Source: Diploptera punctata
Taxonomy: Eukaryota > Arthropoda > Insecta > Blattodea > Blaberidae
Assembly: GCA_030220185.1 (NCBI GenBank)
Contig: JASPKZ010004200.1
Coordinates: forward strand, 54,794 to 118,793
Reading direction: 5' to 3'
Length of the DNA: 64,000 nt
Part shown: in pieces, positions 31,432 to 41,994 of the stretch
Numbering within the stretch: position 1 is the stretch's first letter
Layout of the letters: each line of letters starts with the position of its first letter
Made by a program: the position numbers and the translations under genes
The notes under the pieces: model-generated
What the model was told of the DNA's origin: nothing
What the model saw: the letters and a program-made list of their open reading frames with translations, nothing else
The model's database searches: none

Positions 31432-31829
31432 CTGTAGTCCACAGACGAAGTGTATGAAAGCAGTAGGTATTTGATACTCAGGACATTATATCATAAAGGA
31501 TTGTACTGTAACTTACCTTCATTTAGACGCTGAGCGGGCGTGTTAGTTCCGAATCTGACGGACACACTTAAAAGTTTTAATCATCGCCCTTACCTCACAG
31601 TGAACTACGAAACATTAAAATATAAAGTAACTAAACTGGATAAGAAGAGCAAATTTAATTACCGTAAAATACAAAAAATAAAACATAAAATTCAATACGC
31701 CTGAAATAAACTACAGATGTGACATCATGACTGTTCCTATATTTTCAGATAGTAAGCCATTGTATCGTTTGCAATTTCCCGTGCCCCCCTTTGTCCCTTG
31801 CTATCATTCTTCCCGTCTGTGGACTATAC
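31432..31829. mobile_element. Short TIR element (MITE), copy 1
   Basis: Left end 'tagtccacagacgaagtgta' pairs with the inverse of the right end 'cttcccgtctgtggactata'; arms about 27 bases. A 140-base derivative holding just both end regions is at 40015-40156. The internal block 'gcgggcgtgttagttccgaa' reappears at about 38294. Confidence 0.65.
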
Positions 31830-32266
31830 ATTGTTCGTATTACACTTATTTCTTATAAAGATAATGTAGCTGATAAGATATATTTTCCATTGATCTCTCT
31901 CTCTCTTCGTTTCAATTTTGTCCAAAAATTTTCTTTAGAGATTTGTTCTCAAATAACTCGTAAAATGTTTCTCCTTCTTGAAGTAAGAAAACTTGTCATC
32001 GTATTAGGCTAAACGTGTTTTGTCTCAGTTTTTTATAACAACATTTCACACATATTCATTAGATGCTATACTAGCCGCATTGAAAGAATTATATGGAAGT
32101 AAACAAAACCTATGTGACTTTCGACCGCAACACGCATTCTTTATCCGCCTACGGTGTTTAGCGCGCAGAAAATAGTCCTTGATTACCGGTAAAAATATCG
32201 AAATACAGCTGCAATAACGTGAACAGGAAAACGTAAAATGTATACCATTAATGTATTGATTTAACA
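31830..32266. other. No recognised gene
   Basis: Two 73-codon ORFs on opposite strands (31791-32012, 32046-32267) show no motif. Confidence 0.35.
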
Positions 32267-32477
32267 TAAGTAAAGGAACGAGTAATTTCCAATTTATCTA
32301 GTGGATTTGGAGATCAAGAGTAGCAGTTGTTAGGACTATTTAACGAATAAAATTAAGCTGTTTACTCAAAAGTAATTATTTAAAGATAGTTACCGGTATA
32401 TTAAAATATTTATATATTTATTGTAAACGGCGTTGTTTGAAAAAAAATCAGAAATGTGAGGTTATATATATATATAT
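32267..32477 (+). repeat. 715-bp repeat, copy E, left part
   Basis: Matches the first ~200 bases of the units at 15818-17975 ('ggactatttaacgaataaaa', 'taaacggcgttgtttgaaaa'). The copy is interrupted by the LINE at 32478-35609 and resumes at about 35655. Confidence 0.85.
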
Positions 32478-35400
32478 CATCATCATCATCATGAACAAAT
32501 TCGTTTTAGGCCATGTGGCCTGTACGGTAAACCTAGCGAAGATGGTCTTGATCTTTCCACCGATGTTTTGGTCTTCCTTGGTCCCTATGTCCAGTTGGGG
32601 TATATTGGAATGCCAATTTTGGAAGTCTATTTCTTGCCATTCTTCTCAGATGATTTTTCCATTCTTGTTGGTATCTTTGGATATCTTCATTTAAACTTGC
32701 TACATCAAGTTTTCCTCTGATAGTAGTGTTCCTTTGGTGATCCAGTCTATTAACTCCTAACAATGATCGTAAGAAGCGCATTTGGCTTACTTGAAGTTTA
32801 TGAGAGTTTCTTTTATTTAAAATCCAAATTTCACTTCCGTATTTTAGAGCAGCTTTTGATGTGACGTTATGTAATCTTAGTTTTGTCTCTGTCCTCATCT
32901 GTTTACCAAAATGTCTTCGTATTACCCCATTCATTTTATTATATTTTTGTAATTTTGAATCAATGTCACTCTTATACTCTGCAAATACACTTCCTAAGTA
33001 AGAGAAATCTGACACTTGTTCTATAATTTTTCCATCAATCTCAATTTTCACCCGTTGTATGTTTTTTCCACACATTGCCATTGTTTTGGATTTTGATGTG
33101 GAAATTTTCATATTATATTTGCTGGCAATTTTGAATAATTGATATGCTGCTATTTGTAAGCTATCTTCGGAATCTGATAATATTATTTGATCATCAGCAT
33201 ATAATATTGTTTGAATTATTTTATTCCTAGTTATTGAAATTCCACTGGTTACTTTTTGTTTCCATTCTTGCACTATTCTGTTAATATATATATTAAATAA
33301 GAGTGGAGATAGTCCACATCCTTGTCGAACACCTTTGCCTGTGTTTATGTGTTCTGTTATTTCTCCATCTGGTAATTTAATTTTGATTTTAGAATTTTGA
33401 TATAAGCTTTGTATGGCTCGTATTACATGTGAGTGTATATGTTCTTCATGCAGTATCTGCCAAAGTTTATCTCGGTTTACATTATCATATGCCTTTTCAT
33501 AATCTATAAATAGTATGTACAGTGGGAGATTAAATTCTCTCCTTTTTTCCATAATTTGTTGCAGGGTAAATATTGCATCTATAGTGCTCCTCCCTTTTCT
33601 AAATCCACATTGTTCTTCTTCCAAAATGTTTCAGTACTTACTGATAACTTATTTTTAATTATGTTGGCATATAATTTAGATGCAGTTGGGAGTAAGGTAA
33701 TGCCTCGGTAGTTATCACATTTATTTTTCTGACCTTTTTTATGTATATTAATTACTAGACCCGTTTCCCAATCCGTTGGAATATTAAGACAATGCCAAAT
33801 ATTGTTAAAAAGTTCTAATAGTTTCTCTTTCAAGGCAGTTCCTCCATACTTAAAAAGTTCTAAATTTAAATCATCTAAACCTGGACTTTTCCTGTTCTTG
33901 GCCTTCTTTAAAACTTCTTCTAGTTCGTCCATTGTTATGTCTGGTTTTTCTATTTCATTTTCACAAGTCAAATTCGAAGTAATTTTTTCAGTGTGAGTGT
34001 TCGGTTCTGACCAAAGATTTTTGTAGTAAGTAATCCAGTCTTGTTTTGGTATCAGATTAACATTAATTTTGTCTTTTGTTTCCATCTGTAATTTTTTGAA
34101 TATTTTAAATCCCTGTCTTTGTGCTCCTGTAATATCACGTTCTAAGGATTTTACAAATTTATCCCAATCATCCCTTCTGTATTTTCTAGACAATTTACGA
34201 ACCTTAGCTCTGAGTTTTTTATATTCTGTATAATGTTCCTCTTGTTTAGTTTGTAAATACACTTTATAGGCTTTTTTCTTTTGTTCAATATTTTCTTTTA
34301 ATTCGGGATTCCAAGTTCGTAATCTCTTTTTGTTTTTGATTTGTTTATATCCGAGACTCTCATATGCTGCTTCCATGATTGCTTGTTTTAGATTTATCCA
34401 GTCCTCTTCAATATCGCCCGTGCTTGTTTTAAGTTTATTCTTTATTCTAGTTTGATATAATATTTGTGTACTTTGGTCTTCCAATAAGTGAATTTTAAAC
34501 TTTTTTGGTATCTTATTTTGTACTGTCTGCTTGTATTTTCTTGTGCTGATGTGTTTGTGATATAATTTTATTTTGCTTTCAACAAGAAAATGGTCACTAT
34601 CAATTTCACTTCCTCTGTATACTCTAGTATCATTTACAGACTTTTTAAATTTATTATTAATTAGTACATAATCTATTATAGACTTTGATCCCCTTGCTGC
34701 CCATGTATATTTGTGTATTTTCTTGTGTCTAAAGAAGGAGTTTGTGATTCTTAAATTATTGAATATGCAAAAATCTATTAGGAGTTTACCATTATTGTTG
34801 CAAGTTGGTTCTCCTTCTGATCCAATGCATTCTCTTATCGGTTGATTTCCGACTCTTGCATTAAAATCACCAGCAATTATGAGATAATCTTGTTTATTTA
34901 CTTTGTCAATGGTTTCTTGTAAAATATCTTAAAATTCTATGGTTTCTGAATCGTTTCCTTCTACAGGGGCATAAATTCCAATTATATTCAAATTATGTCC
35001 TAAAATTTTTATTCTAACTGTTACAATTTTTGGGGAAATCCATTGGTAATATAAAATGTTGTGTTGTAAATTTTTCCTTATTAAATTGCGACTCCTGATG
35101 ATGCCCAGTTCTCTGCTGGAACTCCAGAATAAATCATTACATATTTTCCTAATTCTTCTGATCCTTTGTTCTTCTTTTTTGTTTCCGAAATAATGGCAAT
35201 GTCAATTTTTCTTTTGTCTAACTCTACTTCTAACTCTTCTTCTTTATGTGTTATTCCTCTCACATTCCATGTTGCAACTTTGAGATCCTTAATCATTAAC
35301 CTATTTCTTGCTTTGTCGTCATCAGTGTAATCATTCCAGTCTTTGCTTAAGTTTCTTCGAGTAGTAGGAAGTCCCCTGGGTTGGTTACCAGCCATCCGCA

Positions 35401-35607
35401 GAGCAAGACTAGTGGTAGGGCTGCTACCTTATAGCCTCTAGTCAGGCGTTCAAAATATGGAATTTCCTCCATATTCGATGGAACGGTTATACCGCCGTGA
35501 CTCGGTCCCCATTACCTCGTTAGTTAAAAGCAGGGTGTACCACGTGCAGGTGAGGTTGAGAATTAGGTAGGAGAGGTTATAGAATGCACATCACTACCTC
35601 TTACACC

Positions 35608-35609
<2 letters not shown>
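32478..35609 (-). mobile_element. Near full-length APE-type LINE (RTE-like), 3.1 kb
   Basis: On the minus strand: a ~210-base 5' leader (35609-35396), one long ORF with endonuclease and reverse transcriptase (separate entry), a very short 3' region and a tail of 'gat' repeats ending in TA-rich sequence at 32478. The size (3.1 kb), single main ORF, craniofacial-development-protein-2-like endonuclease and trinucleotide tail all fit the RTE group, though the clade call needs a tree. It is inserted in a copy of the 715-bp repeat whose two parts flank it; (TA)n lies on both sides, so a target duplication cannot be read cleanly. Confidence 0.88.
32533..35395 (-). pseudogene. LINE ORF2: APE endonuclease and reverse transcriptase, three lesions
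   Basis: Starts 'MAGNQPRGLPTTRRN' at 35395. Endonuclease blocks: 'LKVATWNVRGI', 'IDIAIISETKKK', 'GIYAPVEGND', 'LIIAGDFNARVG' and 'SEIDSDHFLVE'. Reverse transcriptase: 'NRKSPGLDDLNLEL', 'YRGITLLPTASKLYA', 'EEQCGFRKGRSTIDAIF', 'GVRQGCGLSPLLFNIYIN' and the catalytic 'LYADDQIIL' (about 33205). C-terminal part: 'LKYGSEIWILNKR' and 'GRPKHRWKD'. In a normal element the product nicks target DNA and reverse-transcribes its own RNA at the nick. Lesions: a frameshift near 35085 after 'SSGVAI', a stop near 34930, and a frameshift near 33600 where the two large open pieces (34484-33579 and 33624-32533) overlap. All catalytic residues I can see are intact. The ORF is about 950 codons, normal for RTE-type elements. 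Confidence 0.88.

Positions 35610-35661
<52 letters not shown>
35610..35661. repeat. (TA)n microsatellite at LINE 5' junction
   Basis: 26 TA units between the LINE 5' end and the resumed 715-bp repeat. A shorter TA tract sits at the other LINE junction (32462-32477), suggesting insertion into, or expansion at, a TA-rich target. Confidence 0.9.
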
Positions 35662-35663
<2 letters not shown>

Positions 35664-36033
35664 TCTGCAACTTGGCCATATTATTTATTGCCAAATACAA
35701 TCGCAATATTGTAAGAATGCACCCTAGTGGAGAAATAATGAAACACATCAAACTGTAAATTATAATCAACATTATAGGTTATTAATTTGTTTTTTAGTAA
35801 ACAATTCAATAAAAATCATTATTTGCTTTATTCAATGTATTTGCTGGAAATAAATAATGCTCTGAGCTGTTCAGAATATTAAAAGGCAGAGCTTTCTTTA
35901 TCACAAAAGCGAGAGCTGATAAACAGAAATCGATAAAGAGTAAAGTGAAACATGACGGTCATTGGCTGTAAAACAAAATTCATTGCAACGTGATTGTTCA
36001 TTGACTACCATTTGGGGCGTGAGTTAAATAGTC
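35662..36033 (+). repeat. 715-bp repeat, copy E, right part
   Basis: Matches the right half of the tandem units from 'tgcaac..gg.catattattt' to the terminal 'gttaaatagtc' (36023-36033). Confidence 0.85.
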
Positions 36034-36400
36034 GATTTAAATTATTACTCTTCACAGTTTATATTAATATCCTAATGTATTATACGTTACAGCAGAAAGT
36101 TTACCTCCAGTCATAACAGCACTGTTGATGCCTCGTACGGGTGTAGATACTAATCATGCATAGAAAGGAACAAATATCAATTGAAGCACTTACATTATCC
36201 ATCATTGCTATTATTCCCGCATACAAACATTAATTAAAACTCTCAAACTGACGTGAAGCGAGTGTAAGCGGGATTACACGGCATTAGTGCACAAATCATC
36301 AACAAACGAAGCAGGTCAATGTTCCACTGTGTCGGATAAAATAATCATTGTGTTGTGTTGTACAGCTGGTAGGTGGGAGAGGGGAGAGGGGGTCCTTTCT
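36034..36400. other. No recognised gene
   Basis: Unassigned; includes G-rich 'gggagaggggagagggggtcc' at about 36373-36393. Confidence 0.35.
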
Positions 36401-36401
36401 C

Positions 36402-36933
36402 AACAAATGATACAATAGAAACAAAAAATATATACAAGAACATAATTAAAAACACTCTCCAGACTCCGAATATAGTTAATACTTTTCCAAATAGTAGATG
36501 GGCAAAAATATGGCAAAATTTACATCACGAAACATTCCTATAGAATGGAAATCCATAGTATACTGTTATATTAACAAAATTATACCCATGGAGCAAAAAA
36601 AAAAAAAACATCGAAATAACTTGGTAGACTCCCCTGCATGCAAAAAATGCGGATACATTGATACTCTGTATCACCGATTGACCAACTGTGGAGCAGCAAA
36701 ACTTGTGTGGGAGGAAGCAAAACATATTTTGAAGAAAATATGGCCTAACTCACAGCTACATGAATGGCAGCAAGCTTTATTGGGAATAGACCCACCAATT
36801 GAAAACATGATATTTGTCAAATCATGGATAGCAATAGGTTTTGTTTACTTTCAACTTACAACAGCTAATCCCAACCCAGAAAATTTCCGGGAAATATTAA
36901 GACAAAAGTACCTGGAATGAGGAAGGAAATTCA

Positions 36934-37030
<97 letters not shown>

Positions 37031-37180
37031 CACTATACTAAAAGGAAAACAAACAAGTGAAAGACAAAGTGAATAACAGAAAATATATGGAAATTAATTT
37101 TTTTTATTTTTTTTTGTTATAATAATTTTTTTTTGTAAAAATGGTTTATTGAGGTTAATAAAAAAAAGAAAAGAAAAAAA
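36402..37180 (+). pseudogene. LINE ORF2 C-terminus with zinc knuckle, plus 3' UTR
   Basis: An open stretch of 140 codons (36498-36920) follows upstream coding 'NSRWAKIWQNLHHETFL' in the -1 frame; the frameshift lies near 36540. Key motif: 'ACKKCGYIDTLYHRLTNCG', a CxxC-H-C zinc knuckle of the reverse-transcriptase zinc-binding type found at the end of ORF2 in I/R1-like LINEs. It is followed by 'VWEEAKHILKKIWP' and a natural stop after 'REILRQKYLE'. Downstream is an (AT)n(GT)n microsatellite and an A-rich 3' end near 37180. A different LINE lineage from those with 'GRPR' C-termini. 5'-truncated. Confidence 0.8.
36934..37027. repeat. (AT)n(GT)n compound microsatellite
   Basis: Ten AT units followed by about 37 GT units inside the LINE 3' untranslated region. 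Confidence 0.97.
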
Positions 37181-37999
37181 GCTAGTTCATATTGTTTTTC
37201 AGCACATGAAAACTATTTACATCAGAAACCCCCTCTGTTCTCCAAACATTTTTCTCCGTCGAAAATAAAAGGCAGAGCTAATAGTAAAGGGAACATGACT
37301 TCCTGCAGCCATATGTCATCTTCATACCAACCTTCATGTCCGTCATTAAACGACACACCTTTGTTTTTGTTTGACTTAGAGTGCTATTTAAATTAGGAGT
37401 TGGTTTATAACTTTTTTCTTTTTAAGTAAGCTACTGCAGGTAAAGGGATGACTTAACAAGTCTTCAATAATTCAAGCACATTCCTCTCCCATGATAATAT
37501 TTATTTAGTGGTTTAATTATCGTTATTGATACGCTCAAAAACACTACGTGTACACGGAACAACCAAAACCTCGCTGTTAGCCGTTTCCAGAGTGCTAGCA
37601 GGGCAGCTAGAGAGAAGCCTAGTACTCGGCTTGAAATGCAGCACGATATACTACCGATCAGCTTGAATGCGCCTGCGCAAAACATTCTCAAGATCTCGTT
37701 CCATGTTAGCCTCGGAAGGACGGCTAACAATATGGGTATTTAAACACGTTGAAGCACACATTGTATAGTATTGTAATGCTACATTATATACGTAACACAT
37801 ACAATATACATTATTATATGACTGTTGTTTACAACATTTAGACTACTATCAATGCATTGCTGTATCTCGTTCCGGTATTATGTTTCGTTTTAGTTAAATA
37901 TCAAAGAGTTTAATTCATTCAAACTTTTGAAAGTGATAGCCGAGCTAACAGTGCTAATATGGACCCTCCGCTACTGTATATGGCCTCTATCCATCGCCT
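37181..37999. other. No recognised gene
   Basis: No motif on either strand; the 88-codon minus-strand ORF at 37464-37730 is unsupported. Confidence 0.4.
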
Positions 38000-38175
38000 A
38001 TTCTCTCCAGTTCTTTATTCCAAATCCTTTCACATATTCTGTACATAATTCCACCATTTTGTTCTTGGTCTTCCTCTAAAATTGATTCCATCTGGATTGT
38101 GTTGAAGACATATTCACTTTCCTTGTAGTTTCCATCTTTGTGATATGCCCTAACCATCTTATATATGTAAGTTAT
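38000..38175 (-). pseudogene. LINE ORF2 fragment, degraded
   Basis: Minus strand gives 'MVRAYHKDGNYK', 'EYVFNTIQMESILEEDQEQN' and 'GGIMYRICERIWNKELERI', resembling the C-terminal LINE segment around the 'GRPR' motif. Weak. Confidence 0.4.
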
Positions 38176-38464
38176 ACAAATCCAAATCTACTCGACTACG
38201 GCATGTAATTTGTTAATGTAGTACTGTTGGCCGACAGAAAGAATGCAAGTGGAAGGAATGTGTATGATACTAATTTACCCTAATCAGTCGCCAGCGGGCG
38301 TAGTTCCGAATCTTAACACATTCGATACGCCAGAAGAGCCACAGCTAATGTGCACTACAGACTGTGCTGTTAAATGGTTGAGGGAAATGCATACTTCCTC
38401 CTCTAACCTCTCGCCATACAGTTACATTTTTTTTTCATCGGGCAACAGTACACTATAAGCCGGG
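38176..38464. other. Unassigned; contains a block shared with a MITE
   Basis: About 38290-38317 shares 'gcgggcg' ... 'agttccgaatct' with the interior of the element at 31432-31829; otherwise nothing recognised. Confidence 0.4.
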
Positions 38465-38717
38465 AAGTTGGGAGTTGGAGTATCGATGGGGTCAGGTTTT
38501 TTAAACTGGCCTAAACGTGCTGACATCTCGATGGTCGTGGTGTGGACTTAACCTTTTAGAAGGAAATGAACACCGGACGTTTATTATAGGGGTGAAGACA
38601 ATCGCCACGCAGGGCTGACAACCCGGCTTATATCTTGTGCCGATTGTCTACAAACCTAGGAGCATTAACTTTCTATTACCCAAAGGGCTTCCTAAGGCCT
38701 GTAGGAGATCATTTTGC

Positions 38718-38718
<1 letters not shown>
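38465..38718 (+). mobile_element. SINE family B, 5'-truncated
   Basis: Matches the complement of 19376-19600 ('cacgcagggctgacaacccg', 'gtgccgattgtcta', 'ttcctaaggcctgta'). Ends in a (TTA)n tail at 38719-38750, into which SINE A has inserted. Confidence 0.75.
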
Positions 38719-38752
<34 letters not shown>

Positions 38753-38758
38753 TTATAG

Positions 38759-39097
38759 CGTCCCGCGCCGTAGCCGAGTGGTTAAGGCAGAAAGCCTTGA
38801 CGCAGATCTACGGGACTTGCGCTGGTTCGAGTCTCCATGGGGGAAGAAATTTTCTCATGGTATTTCGGCCAGCATGGGCCGGTACCCACCCAGCATCGTG
38901 AGGCATTTGGGTAGTTTTAATAAGTAGCGGCTCCAGGTTGAGAAAACCAGGTGTAACGGCTGGGGTACTCGACATGGTGACCACATGTCATTCCTACACT
39001 GACTGGATGATCTACCTCTGTGATTGACACATGTGGATGTGAGGCCAGCAGCCGGCTGGTAGGCTAAGGGCTTTCTAGGTCTGTCACGCCAGGAGTT
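38759..39097 (+). mobile_element. SINE family A, full-length, with 8-bp target duplication
   Basis: tRNA-derived head with box A 'tagccgagtggttaaggc' (38772-38789) and box B 'ggttcgagtct' (38824-38834), then the family A body. Flanked by 'ttttatag' at 38751-38758 and 39098-39105, i.e. inserted in the TTA tail of the SINE B copy. This is the clearest polymerase III-type promoter in the window. Confidence 0.85.
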
Positions 39098-39105
39098 TTT
39101 TATAG

Positions 39106-40014
39106 TATGTTGGTAATGAATGCGTCCATCGTTATGACATAAGGAAAATGATTTGGCACAGATTAAAAGCCCGGCTTTGGTCTTAGATTATGACAAATTA
39201 CTTGGGTGAAGTTTTATCGAGCTTTGTTCCTCATCTGTAAGATAAATGTCAGGTAATTGTAAGGCGCGACTGGTCTTCGGAGAGCATCAGACCGTTATAA
39301 TTATCTTAGAATATTCACCTTGTTTAATACCATTGACACGTATTATTTGTTCATGTTGTCTCTAAGGTGGCCCCGAAATTAAGAACATAACTCATTTGAG
39401 AGGTGACTTTCTGCGTCAAAAATTATGTACTCGTATATGATCGAGAGTTAAAAAACCTCTCCTGACAAGTGGTGTCCCTGTAAGGAAAAATAAATTATGG
39501 ATTCTCGGCTAAAGTGACAATCCCCCACTGGTCACGAAACATTATGTGATAGGGTGATGTGTTACACACATGAACTGTGTTTTGTTTATGAAGACAGCTC
39601 ATGTGTATGCACTTTCTTCTGTCTTGTTGCACTTAGATAACAAACTGCATTCGCCATGTTTTCAAGGTCACACTTGATAAATCTGTTCTTAATTATCACT
39701 TGCCAAGGCTAATTTAACGACACAGCGATTCTGTTAAATAGTGACTTACTTCTAGTTATAAAATACTCTCTCGTGTCTATGGAAAATAACTTATCTTCTT
39801 CTTTAACTCAGTTTAACCTCTCACCCAATTTATACGTTTTACTTGCCACGTGCCACGCGGGCAAATAAGTTGTTATCAAGATGTTTATTGCTTTGAATAA
39901 CACACTTTTTTGTGATTTTAGAGAATTCCGAACGAATGAAGATTATGTTACAATTCTTCATCGATCCTACTTACTACTTTTTTCATTAACTCAGTTTAAC
40001 CCTTCACCTTACAG
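39106..40014. other. No recognised gene; weak SINE-like patch
   Basis: Around 39175-39300 there are SINE C-like words ('cctcatctgtaagataaat'). The rest has no motif. Two similar segments, near 39790 and 39985, share 'aactcagtttaac' and 'cttcacc'/'ctcaccc'. Confidence 0.4.
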
Positions 40015-40156
40015 TTATAGTCTACAGACGAAGAGAATGAAAGCACGGGACGAAGGGGAGCACGGGGAATTGCAAGCCATATAATGGCATACTACCTGAC
40101 AATAATGGAACACTCATGACGTATGAAATACCTACTGCTTTCATTCACTTCGTCCA
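40015..40156. mobile_element. Short TIR element (MITE), copy 2, interior deleted
   Basis: Its left part matches the complement of the right end of the 31432-31829 element and its right part matches the complement of the left end ('aaatacctactgctttcat'). The ~250-base interior is absent. Confidence 0.65.
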
Positions 40157-40384
40157 CGCCGCCCAGGCCTTACAGTGGCACGACCTGTTGGGAGAGAGAT
40201 TTTAAACTGTGGATCATAAACATACATTTCATACCAAAGGACATGGAGGACCTCCCTGAACGAGTGGCAGTTAAATCCAGGGGCTTCTCCGATACAACAC
40301 AACATTATGACGAAACATACCATTCACAAACACACACACACACATATTCATACTGTGTATTGCAAATGTGAATATGTTTATTGT

Positions 40385-40565
40385 TATGACCAGATAATGT
40401 TTGGGGACCGTTTGGCCCTTAAAGTTTCCTGATATCTGTCTTACAAGTGTGGAAAAAATCCGAAACTAGCATCACCCAGGAAATTTTTCCCTATCGGGGA
40501 TGGAACCCGGATTCGTTGCATACTAGGCTGCGATGCTAACCGAAGACCACAGCGTGGACATCCTA
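40385..40565 (-). mobile_element. SINE family C fragment
   Basis: Minus strand shows 'gtggtcttcggttagcatc', a box B-like 'cgggttccatcccc', 'cctgggtgatgc' and the complement of 'gtttggggaccgtttggcc'. Diverged copy with the head retained. Confidence 0.7.
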
Positions 40566-40649
40566 CATACCAGACTCCAAACATGACTGACAAATATATA
40601 TTTGTGTGTGTTAAGACTCTATCAGCAGTATTTGTTTTCCCATCCCTGT

Positions 40650-41205
40650 ATTTTTGTCCCATTCTCTCTCTTTCTCTATCTTTCTCTTTCCCTCTGCTTC
40701 TCTCTTTGTCCCTTCGTCTTCCCCTGCCTTTATCTTTCTCTGTTTTTCTTTTCCTCTCTTTCTCTTTGTTTTCTCTCTTTCTCTTTGTTTTCTCTCTTTT
40801 CTTTTTTCTCTTTCTCTTTCACTTTATCTTTTCCCCCTTTTTCTTTCTTCTTTTTCTCTCTTTCTCTTTTTCTCTTTCTCTTTTTCTCCATCTCTTTCTT
40901 CCTAGTTTTCTTTCTTTCTCTTTCTCCCTTATACTTTTCTCTTTTTTGTTTTTCTCTTTTATCTTTCACTTTCTCTGTTTTCTTTTCTCTTTCTCCCTTT
41001 TCTTCTTTTTCTCTTTTTCTCTCTTTCTCTTTTTTCTCTTTCTGTTTCCCTACTTCACTTTCTCTTTTTCTCTTTCTTTTTCTCCATTTCTCTTTCTTTC
41101 TCTTTCTCTCTCTTTCACTTTCTCTCTTTTTCATTTCTCTTTCTTTTTTCTCTCATTTTTTTATATTTTGTATTTTTCTCTTATATTTATTTCTCTCTTA
41201 GTTTG
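40650..41205. repeat. Pyrimidine-rich tract (TTTCTC)n, ~550 bp
   Basis: Built from TTTCTC, TTTTTCTC and TTTCTTT words with scattered purines. The three long overlapping plus-strand ORFs (up to 229 codons of Ser/Phe/Leu) and the antisense Lys/Glu/Arg ORF are artefacts of this composition, not genes. Confidence 0.93.
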
Positions 41206-41379
41206 TAAATACTTTACTGTCCCACACCAACTGGGCTACACAGGGCGAGCATCTGTCGGTGGAGAATTTTAAACACATGTTTCTTTTGATAACACGATTC
41301 CATGGATGAGTGATAAGCTCTTTGCTGGACAACCTTGGAATCAAACTCAACGTTTACCAATAAATTAGGAAAAGTAAGG
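41206..41379. other. Unassigned
   Basis: 'cccacaccaactgggctaca' and following sequence; no family recognised. Confidence 0.3.
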
Positions 41380-41660
41380 TAAATAATGTTAATCAGCAAA
41401 ATCGGACCATAGGAGTGCGAGTCAGTGTGAAGTGAAAAATTAAAATTCTCTCCTAGTGGCCTAGTGGGACACAAATTTCGATTTTTCAAAAAAAAATAAA
41501 TCTCAGCATAATATGTTACTGAAATAAGACGAGAAATGTATTCTCTAAAAATCAGAGTAATCCTACCATAGGAGTGGGGGTTTACCTGAAAGCAATTTAA
41601 AAATCATTCTAGCACCCGCCATGTTTGTTTTCTCGCTATCTACCTGGGTACATAATTTTA
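41380..41660 (+). repeat. Dispersed repeat Q, copy 2
   Basis: Shares 'aaaatcggaccataggagt' with 46948-46975 in modified form, and 'cgccatgtttgttttct' with 28541-28557. Non-coding. Confidence 0.55.
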
Positions 41661-41689
41661 AAAGTTAAGAAATGAAATTCATTCTTGAG

Positions 41690-41790
41690 ATCACAGTCGT
41701 CCTCAACTAGATAACATGTAAGACCTTTCGGAAGAATATATGTTCCATCTTCTGCTTGTAAAATAGTACTGAATGTTGCTAGTTAACATT
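41690..41790. repeat. Inverted repeat arm, left
   Basis: About 70 bases ('acctttcggaagaatatatg', 'ttccatcttctgcttgtaaa') are the complement of 43140-43200 ('ttttacaagatgaagatgga', 'cttccgaaaggcc'). The arms enclose 1.35 kb holding a LINE 3' end and a MITE. Confidence 0.75.
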
Positions 41791-41994
41791 TTATATAGGG
41801 GGTTCAGTTCACAGTGTGTTGTCATTGAGTAGGTGTTTGTTCTTCATTTCTTCTAATATTTCAATTTCTAGGAGTATATTCTCGTGTTACTATTCTCTTT
41901 GTAATTGATAACACATTGTCGACTACATTTAATTGGTGACCTGTTTTTATTTTTTTATCAATTATCCACAAAGAGAATATTAATTCTAGAATTA

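Noticed and set aside
32267..36033. LTR retrotransposon, because similar sequence flanks a reverse-transcriptase gene
   Set aside because: The flanks are the two different halves of one interrupted repeat, not two copies of the same LTR, and the enclosed protein is an APE-type LINE without protease, RNase H or integrase.
36498..36920. Candidate host zinc-finger gene (140 codons, CxxC-H-C)
   Set aside because: The motif and its downstream Trp-rich sequence match the LINE reverse-transcriptase zinc-binding tail; upstream LINE coding continues in the -1 frame.
38772..38840. Possible functional tRNA gene (Leu/Ser-like box A and box B)
   Set aside because: Box spacing fits, but the sequence continues into a repeated SINE body with target duplications, and I cannot complete a cloverleaf; the same holds for 19.6, 22.3, 26.3, 29.4, 48.7 and 53.1 kb.
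40583..41272. Long overlapping ORFs of 199 and 229 codons, and a 134-codon Lys/Glu-rich antisense ORF
   Set aside because: All arise from a pyrimidine-rich simple repeat; residue content follows directly from TTT, CTC and TCT codons and there is no domain structure.
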